NCBI RefSeq assembly: GCF_014843825.1
Contig: NZ_JHQR01000052.1
Span: forward strand, 1-48,375
Length of the DNA stretch: 48,375 bases
Direction: 5' to 3'
DNA from: Mesorhizobium silamurunense
GTDB taxonomy: Bacteria > Pseudomonadota > Alphaproteobacteria > Rhizobiales > Rhizobiaceae
Position 1 is the stretch's first letter, and each line of letters opens with the position of its first letter. Of this stretch, positions 26,820 to 35,857 are shown in pieces. The notes under the pieces are model-generated. The model saw nothing but the letters and a program-made list of their open reading frames with translations, was not told where the DNA came from and did no database searches. The position numbers and the translations under genes are program-made.

Positions 26820-26846
26820 GGGAGGGCATGGCTTCCGCGCCCTCCC
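26820..26846 (-). other. intercistronic hairpin between aldehyde dehydrogenase and DUF779 gene
   Basis: GGGAGGGC / GCCCTCCC, 8-bp perfect stem, 11-base loop, no T run on the minus strand. It may protect the dehydrogenase message or lower expression of the downstream gene. Confidence 0.5.
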
Positions 26847-26865
26847 TCCGCTTCGCCCGGGAGGA

Positions 26866-28383
26866 TCAGAAGAAACCGAGCTTCTTCGGGCTGTAGCTGA
26901 CCAGCATGTTCTTGGTCTGCTGATAGTGGTCGAGCATCATCTTGTGCGTCTCGCGGCCGATGCCGGACTGCTTGTAGCCGCCGAAGGCGGCATGCGCCGG
27001 ATAGGCGTGGTAGCAGTTGGTCCAGACGCGGCCCGCCTGGATGGCGCGGCCGAAGCGGTAGCAGCGGTTCGCGTCGCGGCTCCAGATGCCGGCGCCGAGG
27101 CCATAGAGCGTGTCGTTGGCGATCGACAGCGCCTCGTCATCGTCCCTGAAGGTCGTCACCGATACGACGGGACCGAAAATCTCCTCCTGGAAGATGCGCA
27201 TCTTGTTGTTGCCCTTGAACACGGTCGGCTTGACGTAGTAGCCGCCGGCAAGGTCGCCCGGCAGGTGGCTCTGCTCGCCGCCGGTCAGCACTTCGGCCCC
27301 TTCCTGGCGGCCAATGTCGAAGTAGGAAAGAATCTTCTCCAGCTGCTCGCTCGAGGCCTGCGCGCCGATCATGGTGGCCGGATCGAGCGGATCGCCCTGA
27401 ACGATCGCTTCGACCCGCTTCAGCGCGCGTTCGATGAACTTGTCGTAGATCTTCTCATGCACCAGCGCGCGGCTCGGGCAGGTGCAGACCTCGCCCTGGT
27501 TAAGGGCGAACATCACGAAGCCCTCGATCGCCTTGTCGAAGAAGTCGTCATCCTCCGCCGTCACATCCTGGAAGAAGATGTTGGGCGACTTGCCGCCGAG
27601 CTCGAGCGTCACCGGAATGAGGTTCTGCGAGGCATATTGCATGATCAGCCGGCCCGTCGTCGTTTCGCCGGTGAAGGCGATCTTGGCGATGCGGTTCGAG
27701 GATGCCAGCGGCTTGCCGGCTTCGAGACCGAAGCCGTTGACGATGTTGAGCACGCCCTCCGGCAAAAGATCGCCGATGAGGTCGGCCCAGAGCATGATCG
27801 TCGCCGGCGTCTGCTCGGCCGGCTTCAGCACCACACAGTTTCCGGCGGCAAGCGCAGGCGCCAGCTTCCAGCAGGCCATGAGCAGCGGGAAGTTCCAGGG
27901 GATGATCTGGCCGACGACGCCGAGGGGCTCGTGGAAATGGTAGGCGACGGTATCGTGGTCGATCTCAGAGATCGAGCCTTCCTGGCTGCGGAGCACGCCT
28001 GCGAAATAGCGGAAATGGTCAATGGCCAAAGGAAGGTCCGCCGCGGTCGTCTCGCGGATCGGCTTGCCGTTGTCCCAGGTTTCGGCAAGCGCCAGCAGAT
28101 CGAGGTTCTCTTCCATGCGGTCGGCGATGCGATTGAGGATCAGGGCGCGCTCCGCCGGGCTGGTCTTGCCCCAGGCATCCTTCGCCTTGTGCGCGGCATC
28201 GAGCGCCGCCTCGACGTCCTTCGTATCCGAGCGGGCGATCTCGCCCAGCGGACGGCCCGTAACCGGCGAGATGTTCTCGAAGTATTTGCCGGAGTGCGGC
28301 GCCGTCCATTTGCCGCCGATAAAGTTGTCGTAACGCTTGGCGAAAGGAACCTTGGCCGTGCGCGAAAATTCTACCTTGTTCAT
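26866..28383 (-). CDS. NAD-dependent aldehyde dehydrogenase (acetaldehyde-type)
   Basis: 505 residues from ATG 28381-28383 with GGAGG five bases upstream; a GTG one codon earlier is also open. It has the ALDH fold: [20 protein letters not shown] for NAD binding, general base E261 in LELGGKSPN and nucleophile Cys300 or Cys302 in GEVCTCPSR. The closest known type is AldB/ExaC, which oxidises acetaldehyde and related short aldehydes to acids. The DUF779 neighbour and an AcoR-type regulator just upstream match that group and suggest induction by alcohols or aldehydes. Confidence 0.93.
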   Translation of the reverse strand: MNKVEFSRTAKVPFAKRYDNFIGGKWTAPHSGKYFENISPVTGRPLGEIARSDTKDVEAALDAAHKAKDAWGKTSPAERALILNRIADRMEENLDLLALAETWDNGKPIRETTAADLPLAIDHFRYFAGVLRSQEGSISEIDHDTVAYHFHEPLGVVGQIIPWNFPLLMACWKLAPALAAGNCVVLKPAEQTPATIMLWADLIGDLLPEGVLNIVNGFGLEAGKPLASSNRIAKIAFTGETTTGRLIMQYASQNLIPVTLELGGKSPNIFFQDVTAEDDDFFDKAIEGFVMFALNQGEVCTCPSRALVHEKIYDKFIERALKRVEAIVQGDPLDPATMIGAQASSEQLEKILSYFDIGRQEGAEVLTGGEQSHLPGDLAGGYYVKPTVFKGNNKMRIFQEEIFGPVVSVTTFRDDDEALSIANDTLYGLGAGIWSRDANRCYRFGRAIQAGRVWTNCYHAYPAHAAFGGYKQSGIGRETHKMMLDHYQQTKNMLVSYSPKKLGFF

Positions 28384-28489
28384 CACTTCCTCCCTAAGAA
28401 GCGCGCTGCGGGATGCGGCGCGTCAGGAGGAAAGGTTGCGGATAGGGTTCGGTTTGTCAGCCCGGGGCCGAGCGATCACGGCCGCCGAG

Positions 28490-28507
28490 TGTCGCAGAAC
28501 TGCGACA
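28490..28507. promoter_or_regulatory. palindromic operator upstream of aldehyde dehydrogenase
   Basis: TGTCGCAG-AA-CTGCGACA, a perfect inverted repeat with 8-bp arms, about 107 bp upstream of the dehydrogenase ATG and just past the stop of the GAF-Fis regulator. It is a likely binding site for that regulator. No clear sigma-54 box was found between it and the gene. Confidence 0.65.
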
Positions 28508-28523
28508 GATCAGGGCCATGAAA

Positions 28524-29489
28524 TCAATGCGGACGGCGGATAGCGAAACGGACAAGCTTGCGATGCAGCGTCGCGCGCGAAATGCCGAGGTTTTGGGCCG
28601 CTGCAGAGACATTGCCGCCGGCGCGCGCCATCGCCCGCTGCAGCGCACCGCGCTCGGCATCGTCGAGGTCTTCCGCCTTAGCGGGATCGCCGAGGACGTC
28701 GGCGGCCAGCAATCCCTTGGCGAGCGCTTCGCGCGTAATGCCGAGAGCCAGCCGCGCAGTACGAGTTGCGCCGACCACCAGGTCGTCCGCGTCGACGGCA
28801 ATCAGAGCTCCGGCGCTGCGTTCGGCGACTGGGGCCAGGAGGATGCGGGCGTTGGAATACACCATGCGGAAATTCTCCGCTTCGATGCGGCGCGCGGCGT
28901 CCCCCACCGCGACAGCGATGAGCTGGACAAAACCTTCCGTCAGGTCCGACCGGCATGACGACACGTCCAGCGCCGCGGCCAGATTGCCTTCGTGGTCGTA
29001 GACCGGCGCCGTCGTGCAACTGAGGAGCGTGTTGCGGGAGAAGAAATGCTGGTCGCGGTGGATGGTCAACGCCCGCTGGTCGGCAATGCATGTGCCGATG
29101 CCGTTGGTGCCTTCGCTGTCCTCGCTCCAGACCGTGCCGGTCCACAGGCCCCATTCATCGAACGTCTCGTCGTCGGCGACGGCGCCTCTGCGCTCGACCG
29201 GAATGCCGTCGCGGTCCGCCAGCATCACGCAGCAGCCGATGCCGCCGACCGCAAGATAGAGCCGGTTAAGGCTCGACTCGGCGGCGCGGATCATTTGCTC
29301 CATGCGCTGCCGGGCTTCTCTGAGCTCGCTCTCGGTCAGCCGCCTGGGTGCCTTGCGTTCGGCGGGATCGAGATGATGCAGTTGCAGCGAGCGCCGCCAT
29401 GAGGCGACCAGCGCCGAATGGGCCGCGTCGCTTTTCGCGATCGAGACCTGGACCAGATCCGCATGCACGGCTGCTTGCCGTCCGATCAA
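28524..29489 (-). CDS. AcoR-like transcriptional regulator, GAF plus Fis-type HTH, no AAA+ domain
   Basis: 321 residues. The N-terminal part (ALVASWRRS, then a GAF domain at about 75-205 with SEGTNGIGTCIADQRALTIHRDQHF) is that of AcoR-type activators, and the C-terminus is a Fis helix-turn-helix (GNVSAAAQNLGISRATLHRKL). The central AAA+ domain with GAFTGA, needed to open sigma-54 promoters, is absent: family members with it exceed 600 residues. The join is clean and in frame, so this looks like a natural short form. It should sense a small molecule and bind DNA near the aldehyde dehydrogenase gene. Confidence 0.85.
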   Translation of the reverse strand: MIGRQAAVHADLVQVSIAKSDAAHSALVASWRRSLQLHHLDPAERKAPRRLTESELREARQRMEQMIRAAESSLNRLYLAVGGIGCCVMLADRDGIPVERRGAVADDETFDEWGLWTGTVWSEDSEGTNGIGTCIADQRALTIHRDQHFFSRNTLLSCTTAPVYDHEGNLAAALDVSSCRSDLTEGFVQLIAVAVGDAARRIEAENFRMVYSNARILLAPVAERSAGALIAVDADDLVVGATRTARLALGITREALAKGLLAADVLGDPAKAEDLDDAERGALQRAMARAGGNVSAAAQNLGISRATLHRKLVRFAIRRPH

Positions 29490-29530
29490 CCTAATCCCTC
29501 CGGGTGAGCGGAACCTCCTTCCGCTCCGTC

Positions 29531-29551
29531 GTTATGTTCCAAGAACATAAC
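29531..29551. promoter_or_regulatory. palindromic operator upstream of the GAF-Fis regulator
   Basis: Perfect 9-bp arms GTTATGTTC / GAACATAAC separated by CAA, about 42 bp before the regulator ATG. The AT-rich inverted repeat without a T run on either side suits a protein-binding site better than a terminator. Confidence 0.6.
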
Positions 29552-29653
29552 CGACACCTAGAGTTCTAAAGGTCGGCGCCCGCCGGTGCCATAGGACGAT
29601 GGTTTAAGGCGCGCGGCTTGAGCGAAGGTCTAAGCCTTCGATCTTGTTGAGGA

Positions 29654-30484
29654 TCAGTTGGCCGGCGCCTTCTTCTGCTTGGACGAGCCGATCATCTTCC
29701 AGTTCTTGTAGAACATGGAATTGATGCGTTCGACGCTTACCGAGACGACGGCGAGAAGGCCGGCGATGAGGCCGGGGAATGGCGATGGACGGATGATATC
29801 CATGAATACGCAGTAACGGCGCCCGTCGTACTCGTTGACCGAACGATGCAGCAGCGTATCGTCGAAAATGTAGAGCGGATTGTCGTGCCAGTAATTCCTG
29901 GCGTTGTTGCACTCGACGAAAATCTCGGCCTTCACCGGCAACAGGTTGTAGAGGATGCGCAGGCTGAGCCGCAGCGGCCCGAAATGCCAGGAGGTCGATT
30001 CCCTGCCCCTGAAGACCGAGACCGCGATGGTCTTGATGTATTTGAAATCCTTGTTGAATTCCGCGACGTTGTCGATCTTGTGCTTGCCGTACCACTGATA
30101 GACATACATGCCGCGCCGGCCGGTGCCGAAATTGGCGTCGATATCGGCGATGATCTCGTCCTTGCGAGCCTTGAAGACGTCGAGAACCTCGTTGACCTCG
30201 CGCTGATAGTCGGCGGGAAACTGCTCCAGCTTCCATACGCCCGGGTTTCGGTAGCAAAGCAGGTCGACCAAAAGATTGAAGGGGGACAGCAACCAGGTGA
30301 AGATGCCGTTGCCGAGGAAATAGCCGCGGAACAACGACAGATCCCTGTTTGCGTTGCGCAGCACATCGATCACACCGCAGACGATCCAGATCGTCGTCAG
30401 GATCGGGATGAAATAAAAGCCGAGCGCGAGAAGCGGGACTGCGATCGCAGCCTGACGAAGGGTCTTACGGGTTTGCTTTGTCAT
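29654..30484 (-). CDS. aspartyl/asparaginyl beta-hydroxylase-like membrane protein
   Basis: 276 residues. A hydrophobic segment at about 12-40 anchors it in the membrane. The catalytic domain has the family pattern: WHFGPLRLSLR with H167, then FDDTLLHRSVNEYDGRRYCVFMDIIRP with H213 and R222, expected to hold iron and 2-oxoglutarate. LpxO, the lipid A hydroxylase, belongs to the same family and is also membrane-bound; the substrate here, lipid or protein, is not established. Downstream, at about 29623-29641, there is a weak hairpin (CGAAGG/CCTTCG) without a T run. Confidence 0.8.
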   Translation of the reverse strand: MTKQTRKTLRQAAIAVPLLALGFYFIPILTTIWIVCGVIDVLRNANRDLSLFRGYFLGNGIFTWLLSPFNLLVDLLCYRNPGVWKLEQFPADYQREVNEVLDVFKARKDEIIADIDANFGTGRRGMYVYQWYGKHKIDNVAEFNKDFKYIKTIAVSVFRGRESTSWHFGPLRLSLRILYNLLPVKAEIFVECNNARNYWHDNPLYIFDDTLLHRSVNEYDGRRYCVFMDIIRPSPFPGLIAGLLAVVSVSVERINSMFYKNWKMIGSSKQKKAPAN

Positions 30485-30676
30485 AGTCTTTCGCGCGGTA
30501 GCGCGATCCTGTTCGCATGAGCCAAATCACGGCGACCCCCGCCAGCCGTGCGCCTTAATAGGATTTTTCATGACTGGGCACAATCTGGGTCAGGTTTGCC
30601 CGCTCAAGATTGCACCGGCATTCCGACTTTCATCGTCGTGCGGCAAGGCGTCAGGCCCGCCGGACCACGCAAGCAG

Positions 30677-31984
30677 CTACTCCCGCTCTTTGCGCAGCTT
30701 TGCCCAGTACTCCAGCCGCTTGCGGATATCGCGCTCGAAGCCGCGCTCCGGCGGATCGTAGAAGGTGTGGCGGCCCATCTTTTCCGGGAAATAGTCCTGG
30801 CCGGAAAAGGCGTCCGGCTCGTCATGGTCGTAGCGGTAGCCGGCGCCGTAATCCTCCTCCTTCATCAGCTTGGTCGGCGCGTTGAGGATGTGCTTGGGCG
30901 GCAGCAGCGAGCCGAACTCCTTGGCCGCTGCGGTCGCTGCCTTGAAGGCGGTGTAGACAGCGTTCGATTTCGGCGCGGTGGCGAGATAGACGGCGGCCTC
31001 GGCGAAGGCGAGCTCGCCCTCGGGAGAGCCGAGATAGTCATAGGCGTCCTTGGCGGCATTTGCGACGACCAACGCCTGCGGATCAGCAAGGCCGATGTCT
31101 TCCACCGCCATGCGCACCAGCCGGCGGCCAAGATAGAGCGGATCCTCGCCGGCGTCGAACATGCGGGCGAGATAATAGAGCGCGGCGTCCGGGTCCGAAC
31201 CGCGCACCGATTTGTGCAGCGCCGAAATCAGATTGTAGTGGCCGTCCTGGCCTTTATCGTAGATCGGCGCGCGGCGCTGGATGACACGCTGCAGTCCCTC
31301 CGGCCCGAACACCTCGCCGGGCTTGGCGGCACGCCAGACTTCCTCGGCCAGCGTCAGCGAGGCCCGGCCGTCGCCGTCGCTCATGCGGATGAGCATGGCT
31401 CGCGCCTCGTCATCAAGCGGCAGCGCCTTGCCCTCGGTTTCCTCCGCGCGCGCCAGAAGCTTGGCGATGCTCTCCTCGCCAAGTGAACGGAACACCAATA
31501 TCCGCGCGCGGGACAAAAGCGCGGCGTTCAGTTCGAAGGACGGGTTCTCTGTCGTGGCACCGACCAGCACCACGGTGCCGTCTTCCATCACGGGCAAAAA
31601 ACCGTCCTGCTGAGCGCGATTGAAACGATGGATCTCGTCGACGAAGAGCAGCGTCTGACGGCCATTGCCACGGCGCAGTTTTGCTGCCTCGAACACCTTC
31701 TTCAGGTCGGCGACGCCGGAAAACACTGCCGATATCTGCTCGAAGGCAAGATGGGTCTCGCCCGCCAGCAACCGCGCCACCGTCGTCTTGCCGGTGCCGG
31801 GCGGGCCCCAGAAGATCATCGAGCCGAGCGTGCCGGAATCGATCAGCCGCGTCAGCGCGCCGTCGGGGCCGGTCAGATGCTCCTGGCCGACGACCTCGCC
31901 AAGATTCTTCGGGCGCAACCGGTCGGCCAGCGGCCGGCCGGGTGGCGCTTTCTCCGGTTCATCGGAACTGAACAGATCGGCCAT
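30677..31984 (-). CDS. rarA: replication-associated recombination protein A
   Basis: 435 residues, full length for the RarA/MgsA/WRNIP1 AAA+ ATPases. Walker A is GPPGTGKT at 60-67, Walker B is LLFVDEIHRF, followed by GATTENPSFELN (sensor 1) and the tetramerisation region with LYYLARM, AVEDIGLADPQAL and the PPKHILNAPT stretch. It acts at stalled forks. It lies 47 bp downstream of degP, with a perfect hairpin in the gap, so both are probably one operon. The 192-bp stretch 30485-30676 beyond it holds nothing I recognise. Confidence 0.95.
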   Translation of the reverse strand: MADLFSSDEPEKAPPGRPLADRLRPKNLGEVVGQEHLTGPDGALTRLIDSGTLGSMIFWGPPGTGKTTVARLLAGETHLAFEQISAVFSGVADLKKVFEAAKLRRGNGRQTLLFVDEIHRFNRAQQDGFLPVMEDGTVVLVGATTENPSFELNAALLSRARILVFRSLGEESIAKLLARAEETEGKALPLDDEARAMLIRMSDGDGRASLTLAEEVWRAAKPGEVFGPEGLQRVIQRRAPIYDKGQDGHYNLISALHKSVRGSDPDAALYYLARMFDAGEDPLYLGRRLVRMAVEDIGLADPQALVVANAAKDAYDYLGSPEGELAFAEAAVYLATAPKSNAVYTAFKAATAAAKEFGSLLPPKHILNAPTKLMKEEDYGAGYRYDHDEPDAFSGQDYFPEKMGRHTFYDPPERGFERDIRKRLEYWAKLRKERE

Positions 31985-32004
31985 GTTTATCTTTTGGTTG
32001 GAGC

Positions 32005-32030
32005 GCGATCTTCAGAAATGGGAAGATCGC
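32005..32030 (-). other. intercistronic hairpin between degP and rarA
   Basis: GCGATCTTC / GAAGATCGC, a perfect 9-bp stem with an 8-base loop, in the 47-bp gap and with no T run. It may be an attenuator or mRNA-stability element. Confidence 0.5.
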
Positions 32031-32031
32031 C

Positions 32032-33525
32032 TCAATAACGCAACACCTGGCGCAATGTCTGCCCGCCACGCTCGACGGTAAAGCGCCACCAGCGCGTATC
32101 CTGCTGAGCAATCTGTGCCAGCGTCGCTGCCGTGTCGACGCTCGTGCCATTCACTTCGCGCACGATATCGCCCGGCTGAAAGCCGAAATCGGCGGCCGGT
32201 GAATCGCGGTTGATGTCGACCATGGTGACGCCCTTCAAATCGGTGCGCAGGCCGAGCCGCTGGGCAAGGCGCGGTGACAGTTCCGCCACCTTGGCGCCGG
32301 CGAAGGGACTGCGGCCATGCAGCGTCACCTCGGTCGGCTTGGCGCCTTCCGGCGCGCGCTCCAGCGCAATCTCCAGCGTCGCCTGCTGGCCCTTGCTCAG
32401 CACGGCGAAGGTCGCCTTGGTGCCGATCGACAGCGTCGCCATGCGGTAGTCCAGCGCCTCGATGCTTTCGACCGGCGTGTTGTTGAGCGACAGCACGACA
32501 TCGCCGGGCTTGAGCCCTGACTTGCCGGCGGGTCCCGCCGCATCGACCGACGAAACCAGCGCGCCGGTCGGCTTTTCCATGCCGAGCGACTCCGCGATCT
32601 GCGGCGTCACCGCTTCGAACTCGGCGCCGATATAAGGCCGCTCGAAAAAGTCGAGCCCGGCCTTGGCGGCGTCCGCGAAGGCCCTGACCATATTCGCTGG
32701 AATGGCGAAGCCGATGCCGATCGAGCCGCCGCTGCGGCTGTAGATCGCCGTGTTGATGCCGACCAGTTGGCCGCCCATGTTGATCAGCGCGCCGCCCGAA
32801 TTGCCGGGATTGATGGCGGCGTCGGTCTGGATGAAGTAGCCCGAATCCGAAACGCCGATATGGCTGCGGGCAAGCGCTGAAACGATGCCGCTGGTGGTGG
32901 TCTGGCCGACGCCGAACGGATTGCCTATCGCCAGCACCAGGTCGCCGACCTCGAGCGCGTCGGAATCGCCGATGGCGATCACCGGGAACGGCTTGTCGGC
33001 CGAGATCTTGAGCACGGCGAGATCGAGCGTCTCGTCCTTGAGCATCACCTTGCTGGTGAACTCGCGCCCGTCGGCGGTCGCCACCTTCACCTCGTCGGCA
33101 TCCTTGATGACGTGGTAGTTGGTGACGATGACGCCGCTCGGATCGACCAGAACGCCCGAGCCCAATGAGGACTGCGCGCGCGGCTGGGCGCGGCCGAAGA
33201 ACTCCTCGAAGAAGGGATCGCCCTCGAAGGGAGAGGTGACCTTCGCCGTCTGCGAGGCATAGACATTGACCACGGCCGGCGCGGTCTGCTTGACCAGCGG
33301 CGCGAAGGAAAGCTGCACCTCCTCGCGACCGAACGGCACACGCTTGTCTGGCCCGGAGGTGGCATTCTCACCTTCGACGCCATGCAGCAGGTCGGTCAGC
33401 ACGTCGGAGAGGCCGGGGTCGGCCGGCTTGGCGGCGTCCTCAGCCAATGCCTGTCTCACCGCCGGTGCCGCGGCGAAAGCGGCAAGCGCGCAAACTGCAA
33501 TGAGAAACAGCCGTTTGAGGTGCAT
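32032..33525 (-). CDS. degP: Do/DegP-family periplasmic serine protease
   Basis: 497 residues with a signal peptide (hydrophobic core about 5-20, likely cut after ALA at 28). The trypsin-like triad is H138 (TNYHV), D168 (LDLAV) and S243 (GNSGGAL), and two PDZ domains follow (about 270-360 and 400-490). It degrades or refolds misfolded periplasmic proteins. Such a gene usually follows rplQ in Rhizobiales, as here, separated by the rplQ terminator. It could equally be called degQ or htrA. Confidence 0.93.
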   Translation of the reverse strand: MHLKRLFLIAVCALAAFAAAPAVRQALAEDAAKPADPGLSDVLTDLLHGVEGENATSGPDKRVPFGREEVQLSFAPLVKQTAPAVVNVYASQTAKVTSPFEGDPFFEEFFGRAQPRAQSSLGSGVLVDPSGVIVTNYHVIKDADEVKVATADGREFTSKVMLKDETLDLAVLKISADKPFPVIAIGDSDALEVGDLVLAIGNPFGVGQTTTSGIVSALARSHIGVSDSGYFIQTDAAINPGNSGGALINMGGQLVGINTAIYSRSGGSIGIGFAIPANMVRAFADAAKAGLDFFERPYIGAEFEAVTPQIAESLGMEKPTGALVSSVDAAGPAGKSGLKPGDVVLSLNNTPVESIEALDYRMATLSIGTKATFAVLSKGQQATLEIALERAPEGAKPTEVTLHGRSPFAGAKVAELSPRLAQRLGLRTDLKGVTMVDINRDSPAADFGFQPGDIVREVNGTSVDTAATLAQIAQQDTRWWRFTVERGGQTLRQVLRY

Positions 33526-33663
33526 TCCGAATCCTCCAGATCAGGCGCCATTGTCCCGACGATTGTGCAGAATGAAAGGCCAATGCACGGAAAATACGAC
33601 GCTTGTTGCGCAAAAGCGTGAGCGTGCGAACGGGAATCCGCCCGCTCCTACGCTCCGCCCTCA

Positions 33664-33690
33664 AAATAAAAAAGGGGCCCGCAGGCCCCT
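33664..33690 (-). terminator. terminator of the ribosomal protein operon (after rplQ)
   Basis: On the minus strand AGGGGCC / GGCCCCT with loop TGCG, followed by a long T run. It closes the cluster before degP. Confidence 0.9.
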
Positions 33691-33715
33691 CTTGGTCAAT
33701 TCCGAAACCGAGGCC

Positions 33716-34147
33716 TTACGCGGCCGCGGCTTCCTCGTTGCCGCCCTCAGCCTCGAGGCGGGCGCGGTCGGCGGCGCCCTTGGCCGAGGTGTCGCGGTCG
33801 ACGAACTCGATGACCGCCATGGCGGCGTTGTCGCCGTGGCGGAAGCCCGCCTTCATGATGCGCAGGTAGCCGCCGTTGCGGGTGGCGTAGCGCGGTGCGA
33901 TGGTTTCGAACAGGCGATTGACGACGCCTTCATTGCCGATCTGCGCGATCACCTGGCGGCGGGCGTGCAGGTCGCCGCGCTTGCCGAGCGTCACCAGCTT
34001 CTCGACGATCGGACGCAGGTCCTTCGCCTTCGGCAGGGTGGTGACGATCTGCTCGTGCTCGATCAGCGACACGGCAAGGTTGGCAAACATCGACTTGCGA
34101 TGGCTTACGCTGCGGGCGAACCGGCGGCCTTTAAATCCGTGGCGCAT
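33716..34147 (-). CDS. rplQ: 50S ribosomal protein L17
   Basis: 143 residues. The conserved N-terminus [20 protein letters not shown] and the [18 protein letters not shown] region identify L17, which sits near the exit tunnel. The tail after residue 120 is alanine- and acid-rich, as in other alphaproteobacteria. Last gene of the alpha-operon part; a terminator follows at 33664-33690 and the rpoA stop lies 96 bp upstream. Confidence 0.98.
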   Translation of the reverse strand: MRHGFKGRRFARSVSHRKSMFANLAVSLIEHEQIVTTLPKAKDLRPIVEKLVTLGKRGDLHARRQVIAQIGNEGVVNRLFETIAPRYATRNGGYLRIMKAGFRHGDNAAMAVIEFVDRDTSAKGAADRARLEAEGGNEEAAAA

Positions 34148-34200
34148 GGCTCTTCTCCTTCATTCCGGGTTCAAGAGGCCTCAGCCCCTATTGGTTAGCC

Positions 34201-34243
34201 GCATGATCTTGTCCGAAAAGTCTGCAACTTTTCGGGATCATGC
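34201..34243. repeat. rhizobial hairpin repeat between rpoA and rplQ
   Basis: Nested inverted repeat: GCATGATC (34201-34208) with GATCATGC (34236-34243), and CCGAAAAGT with ACTTTTCGG inside, loop CTGCA. It ends on the base before the rpoA stop codon. The core resembles the common rhizobial intergenic palindrome family. Confidence 0.85.
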
Positions 34244-35254
34244 TCAGTACTGATCTTCGTAACGCTTGGCGAGGTCTTCGATGTTTTCCGGCGGCCAATC
34301 CGGCACTTCCATGCCGAGGTGCAGGCCCATCGCCGCCAGCACTTCCTTGATCTCGTTCAGCGACTTGCGGCCGAAGTTCGGGGTGCGCAGCATCTCGGCT
34401 TCGGTCTTCTGGATCAGGTCGCCGATATAGACGATGTTGTCGTTCTTCAGGCAGTTGGCCGAACGCACCGAAAGCTCGAGCTCGTCGACCTTCTTGAGCA
34501 GCGCCGGGTTGAAGGCGAGCTCGGTGACGGCTTCGGTGGCGACTTCCTTCTGCGGCTCGTCGAAGTTGACGAACAGGCCGAGCTGGTCCTGCAGGATGCG
34601 GGCGGCGAAAGCCACCGCATCCTCGCCCGAGATGGAACCGTCGGTCTCGATGGTCATGGTCAGCTTGTCATAGTCGAGGACCTGGCCCTCGCGGGTGTTC
34701 TCGACCTTGTAGGAGACCTTCTTGACCGGCGAGTAGAGGCTGTCGACCGGGATCAGGCCGATCGGCGCGTCCTCGGCGCGGTTGCGCTCGGCCGGCACAT
34801 AGCCCTTGCCGGTGTCGACGGTGAACTCCATGCGGATCTCGGCACCCTCGTCCAGCGTGCAGATCACGTGGTCGGGGTTGAGGATCTCGACGTCGCCGAC
34901 GGTCTGGATATCGCCGGCGAGCACGGCGCCCGGGCCCTGCTTGCGCACGACCATGCGTTTGGGACCATCGCCTTCCATGCGGATGGCGATTTCCTTGATG
35001 TTGAGCACGATGTCGGTCACGTCCTCGCGCACGCCGGCGATGGACGAGAATTCGTGCAGCACGCCGTCGATCTGCACGGCGGTGACGGCCGCGCCGCGCA
35101 GCGAAGACAGAAGCACGCGCCGCAGCGCGTTGCCGAGGGTAAGGCCGAAGCCGCGCTCGAGCGGCTCGGCCACCAGCGTGGTCAGCGTCTTCTTCTTCGA
35201 CGAGAACTCGATCTTGTTCGGCTTGATCAGTTCCTGCCAATTTTTCTGGATCAT
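34244..35254 (-). CDS. rpoA: RNA polymerase alpha subunit
   Basis: 336 residues, the usual alphaproteobacterial length, from ATG 35252-35254 ([17 protein letters not shown]); ten in-frame upstream codons are left out. The N-terminal dimerisation domain has [22 protein letters not shown] and the C-terminal domain [30 protein letters not shown], which binds UP elements and activators. The spacer to rpsK (35255-35353) holds two perfect hairpins. Confidence 0.99.
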   Translation of the reverse strand: MIQKNWQELIKPNKIEFSSKKKTLTTLVAEPLERGFGLTLGNALRRVLLSSLRGAAVTAVQIDGVLHEFSSIAGVREDVTDIVLNIKEIAIRMEGDGPKRMVVRKQGPGAVLAGDIQTVGDVEILNPDHVICTLDEGAEIRMEFTVDTGKGYVPAERNRAEDAPIGLIPVDSLYSPVKKVSYKVENTREGQVLDYDKLTMTIETDGSISGEDAVAFAARILQDQLGLFVNFDEPQKEVATEAVTELAFNPALLKKVDELELSVRSANCLKNDNIVYIGDLIQKTEAEMLRTPNFGRKSLNEIKEVLAAMGLHLGMEVPDWPPENIEDLAKRYEDQY

Positions 35255-35273
35255 GGTGTCTTCCTTCCTTTGA

Positions 35274-35335
35274 CCCGCCACCATCCAATCGTGGCGGGCA
35301 GCCTGGAATTGCCTCGGAGGAGCGCCTTGGCGCTC
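35274..35335 (-). other. two hairpins in the rpsK-rpoA spacer
   Basis: CCCGCCAC/GTGGCGGG (35274-35281, 35291-35298) and GAGCGCC/GGCGCTC (35320-35326, 35329-35335). Neither has a T run. They may act in mRNA processing or in tuning rpoA expression. Confidence 0.5.
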
Positions 35336-35353
35336 ACGCGGCGTTCAAAAATA

Positions 35354-35743
35354 TTAGACGCGGCGCTTCTTGCGCGGGCGGCAGCCATTGTGCGGGATCG
35401 GCGTCACATCACGGATCGAGGTGATGGTGAAGCCAGCTGCCTGTAGGGCGCGCAGCGCCGATTCGCGGCCGGAGCCGGGTCCGCAGACCTCGACCTCGAG
35501 CATGCGCATGCCGTGTTCTTGGGCCTTCTTGGCGACGTCCTCGGCGGCCATCTGGGCGGCGAACGGGGTCGACTTGCGCGAACCCTTGAAGCCCTGTGCG
35601 CCGGCCGACGACCAGGCAATCGAATTGCCCTGTGCGTCGGTGATGGTGATCATCGTGTTGTTGAAGGTCGAATTGACGTGGGCAACGCCCGACGAGATGT
35701 TCTTGCGTTCGCGACGGCGAACACGAGCGGCTTCCTTGGCCAT
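35354..35743 (-). CDS. rpsK: 30S ribosomal protein S11
   Basis: 129 residues, full length. The stretches [19 protein letters not shown] and [18 protein letters not shown] are conserved in S11, a platform protein that contacts mRNA near the E site. It follows rpsM after a 114-bp spacer that holds heptamer repeats. Confidence 0.99.
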   Translation of the reverse strand: MAKEAARVRRRERKNISSGVAHVNSTFNNTMITITDAQGNSIAWSSAGAQGFKGSRKSTPFAAQMAAEDVAKKAQEHGMRMLEVEVCGPGSGRESALRALQAAGFTITSIRDVTPIPHNGCRPRKKRRV

Positions 35744-35803
35744 GGTAGTCCTTTCAGTTGATCTCTACACCGCCGTAATGCCAGCGGCTACACCGGGTGA
35801 ATT

Positions 35804-35855
35804 GTGAATAGTGAATAGACCAAGCCATTCACCATTCACGATTTCACCATTCACC
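35804..35855. repeat. heptamer repeats with inverted copies between rpsM and rpsK
   Basis: Two GTGAATA units (35804-35817) are followed by four ATTCACC-like units (35827-35855; one ends in G and one has an extra T). The two blocks are inverted with respect to each other and can form a stem. Confidence 0.8.
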
Positions 35856-35857
35856 AA

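Noticed and set aside
26785..28521. Plus-strand open frame of 578 codons
   Set aside because: It is the antisense of the aldehyde dehydrogenase gene.
30485..30676. Possible small gene between rarA and the hydroxylase-like gene
   Set aside because: Short open frames exist but have no ribosome site, family resemblance or consistent codon use.
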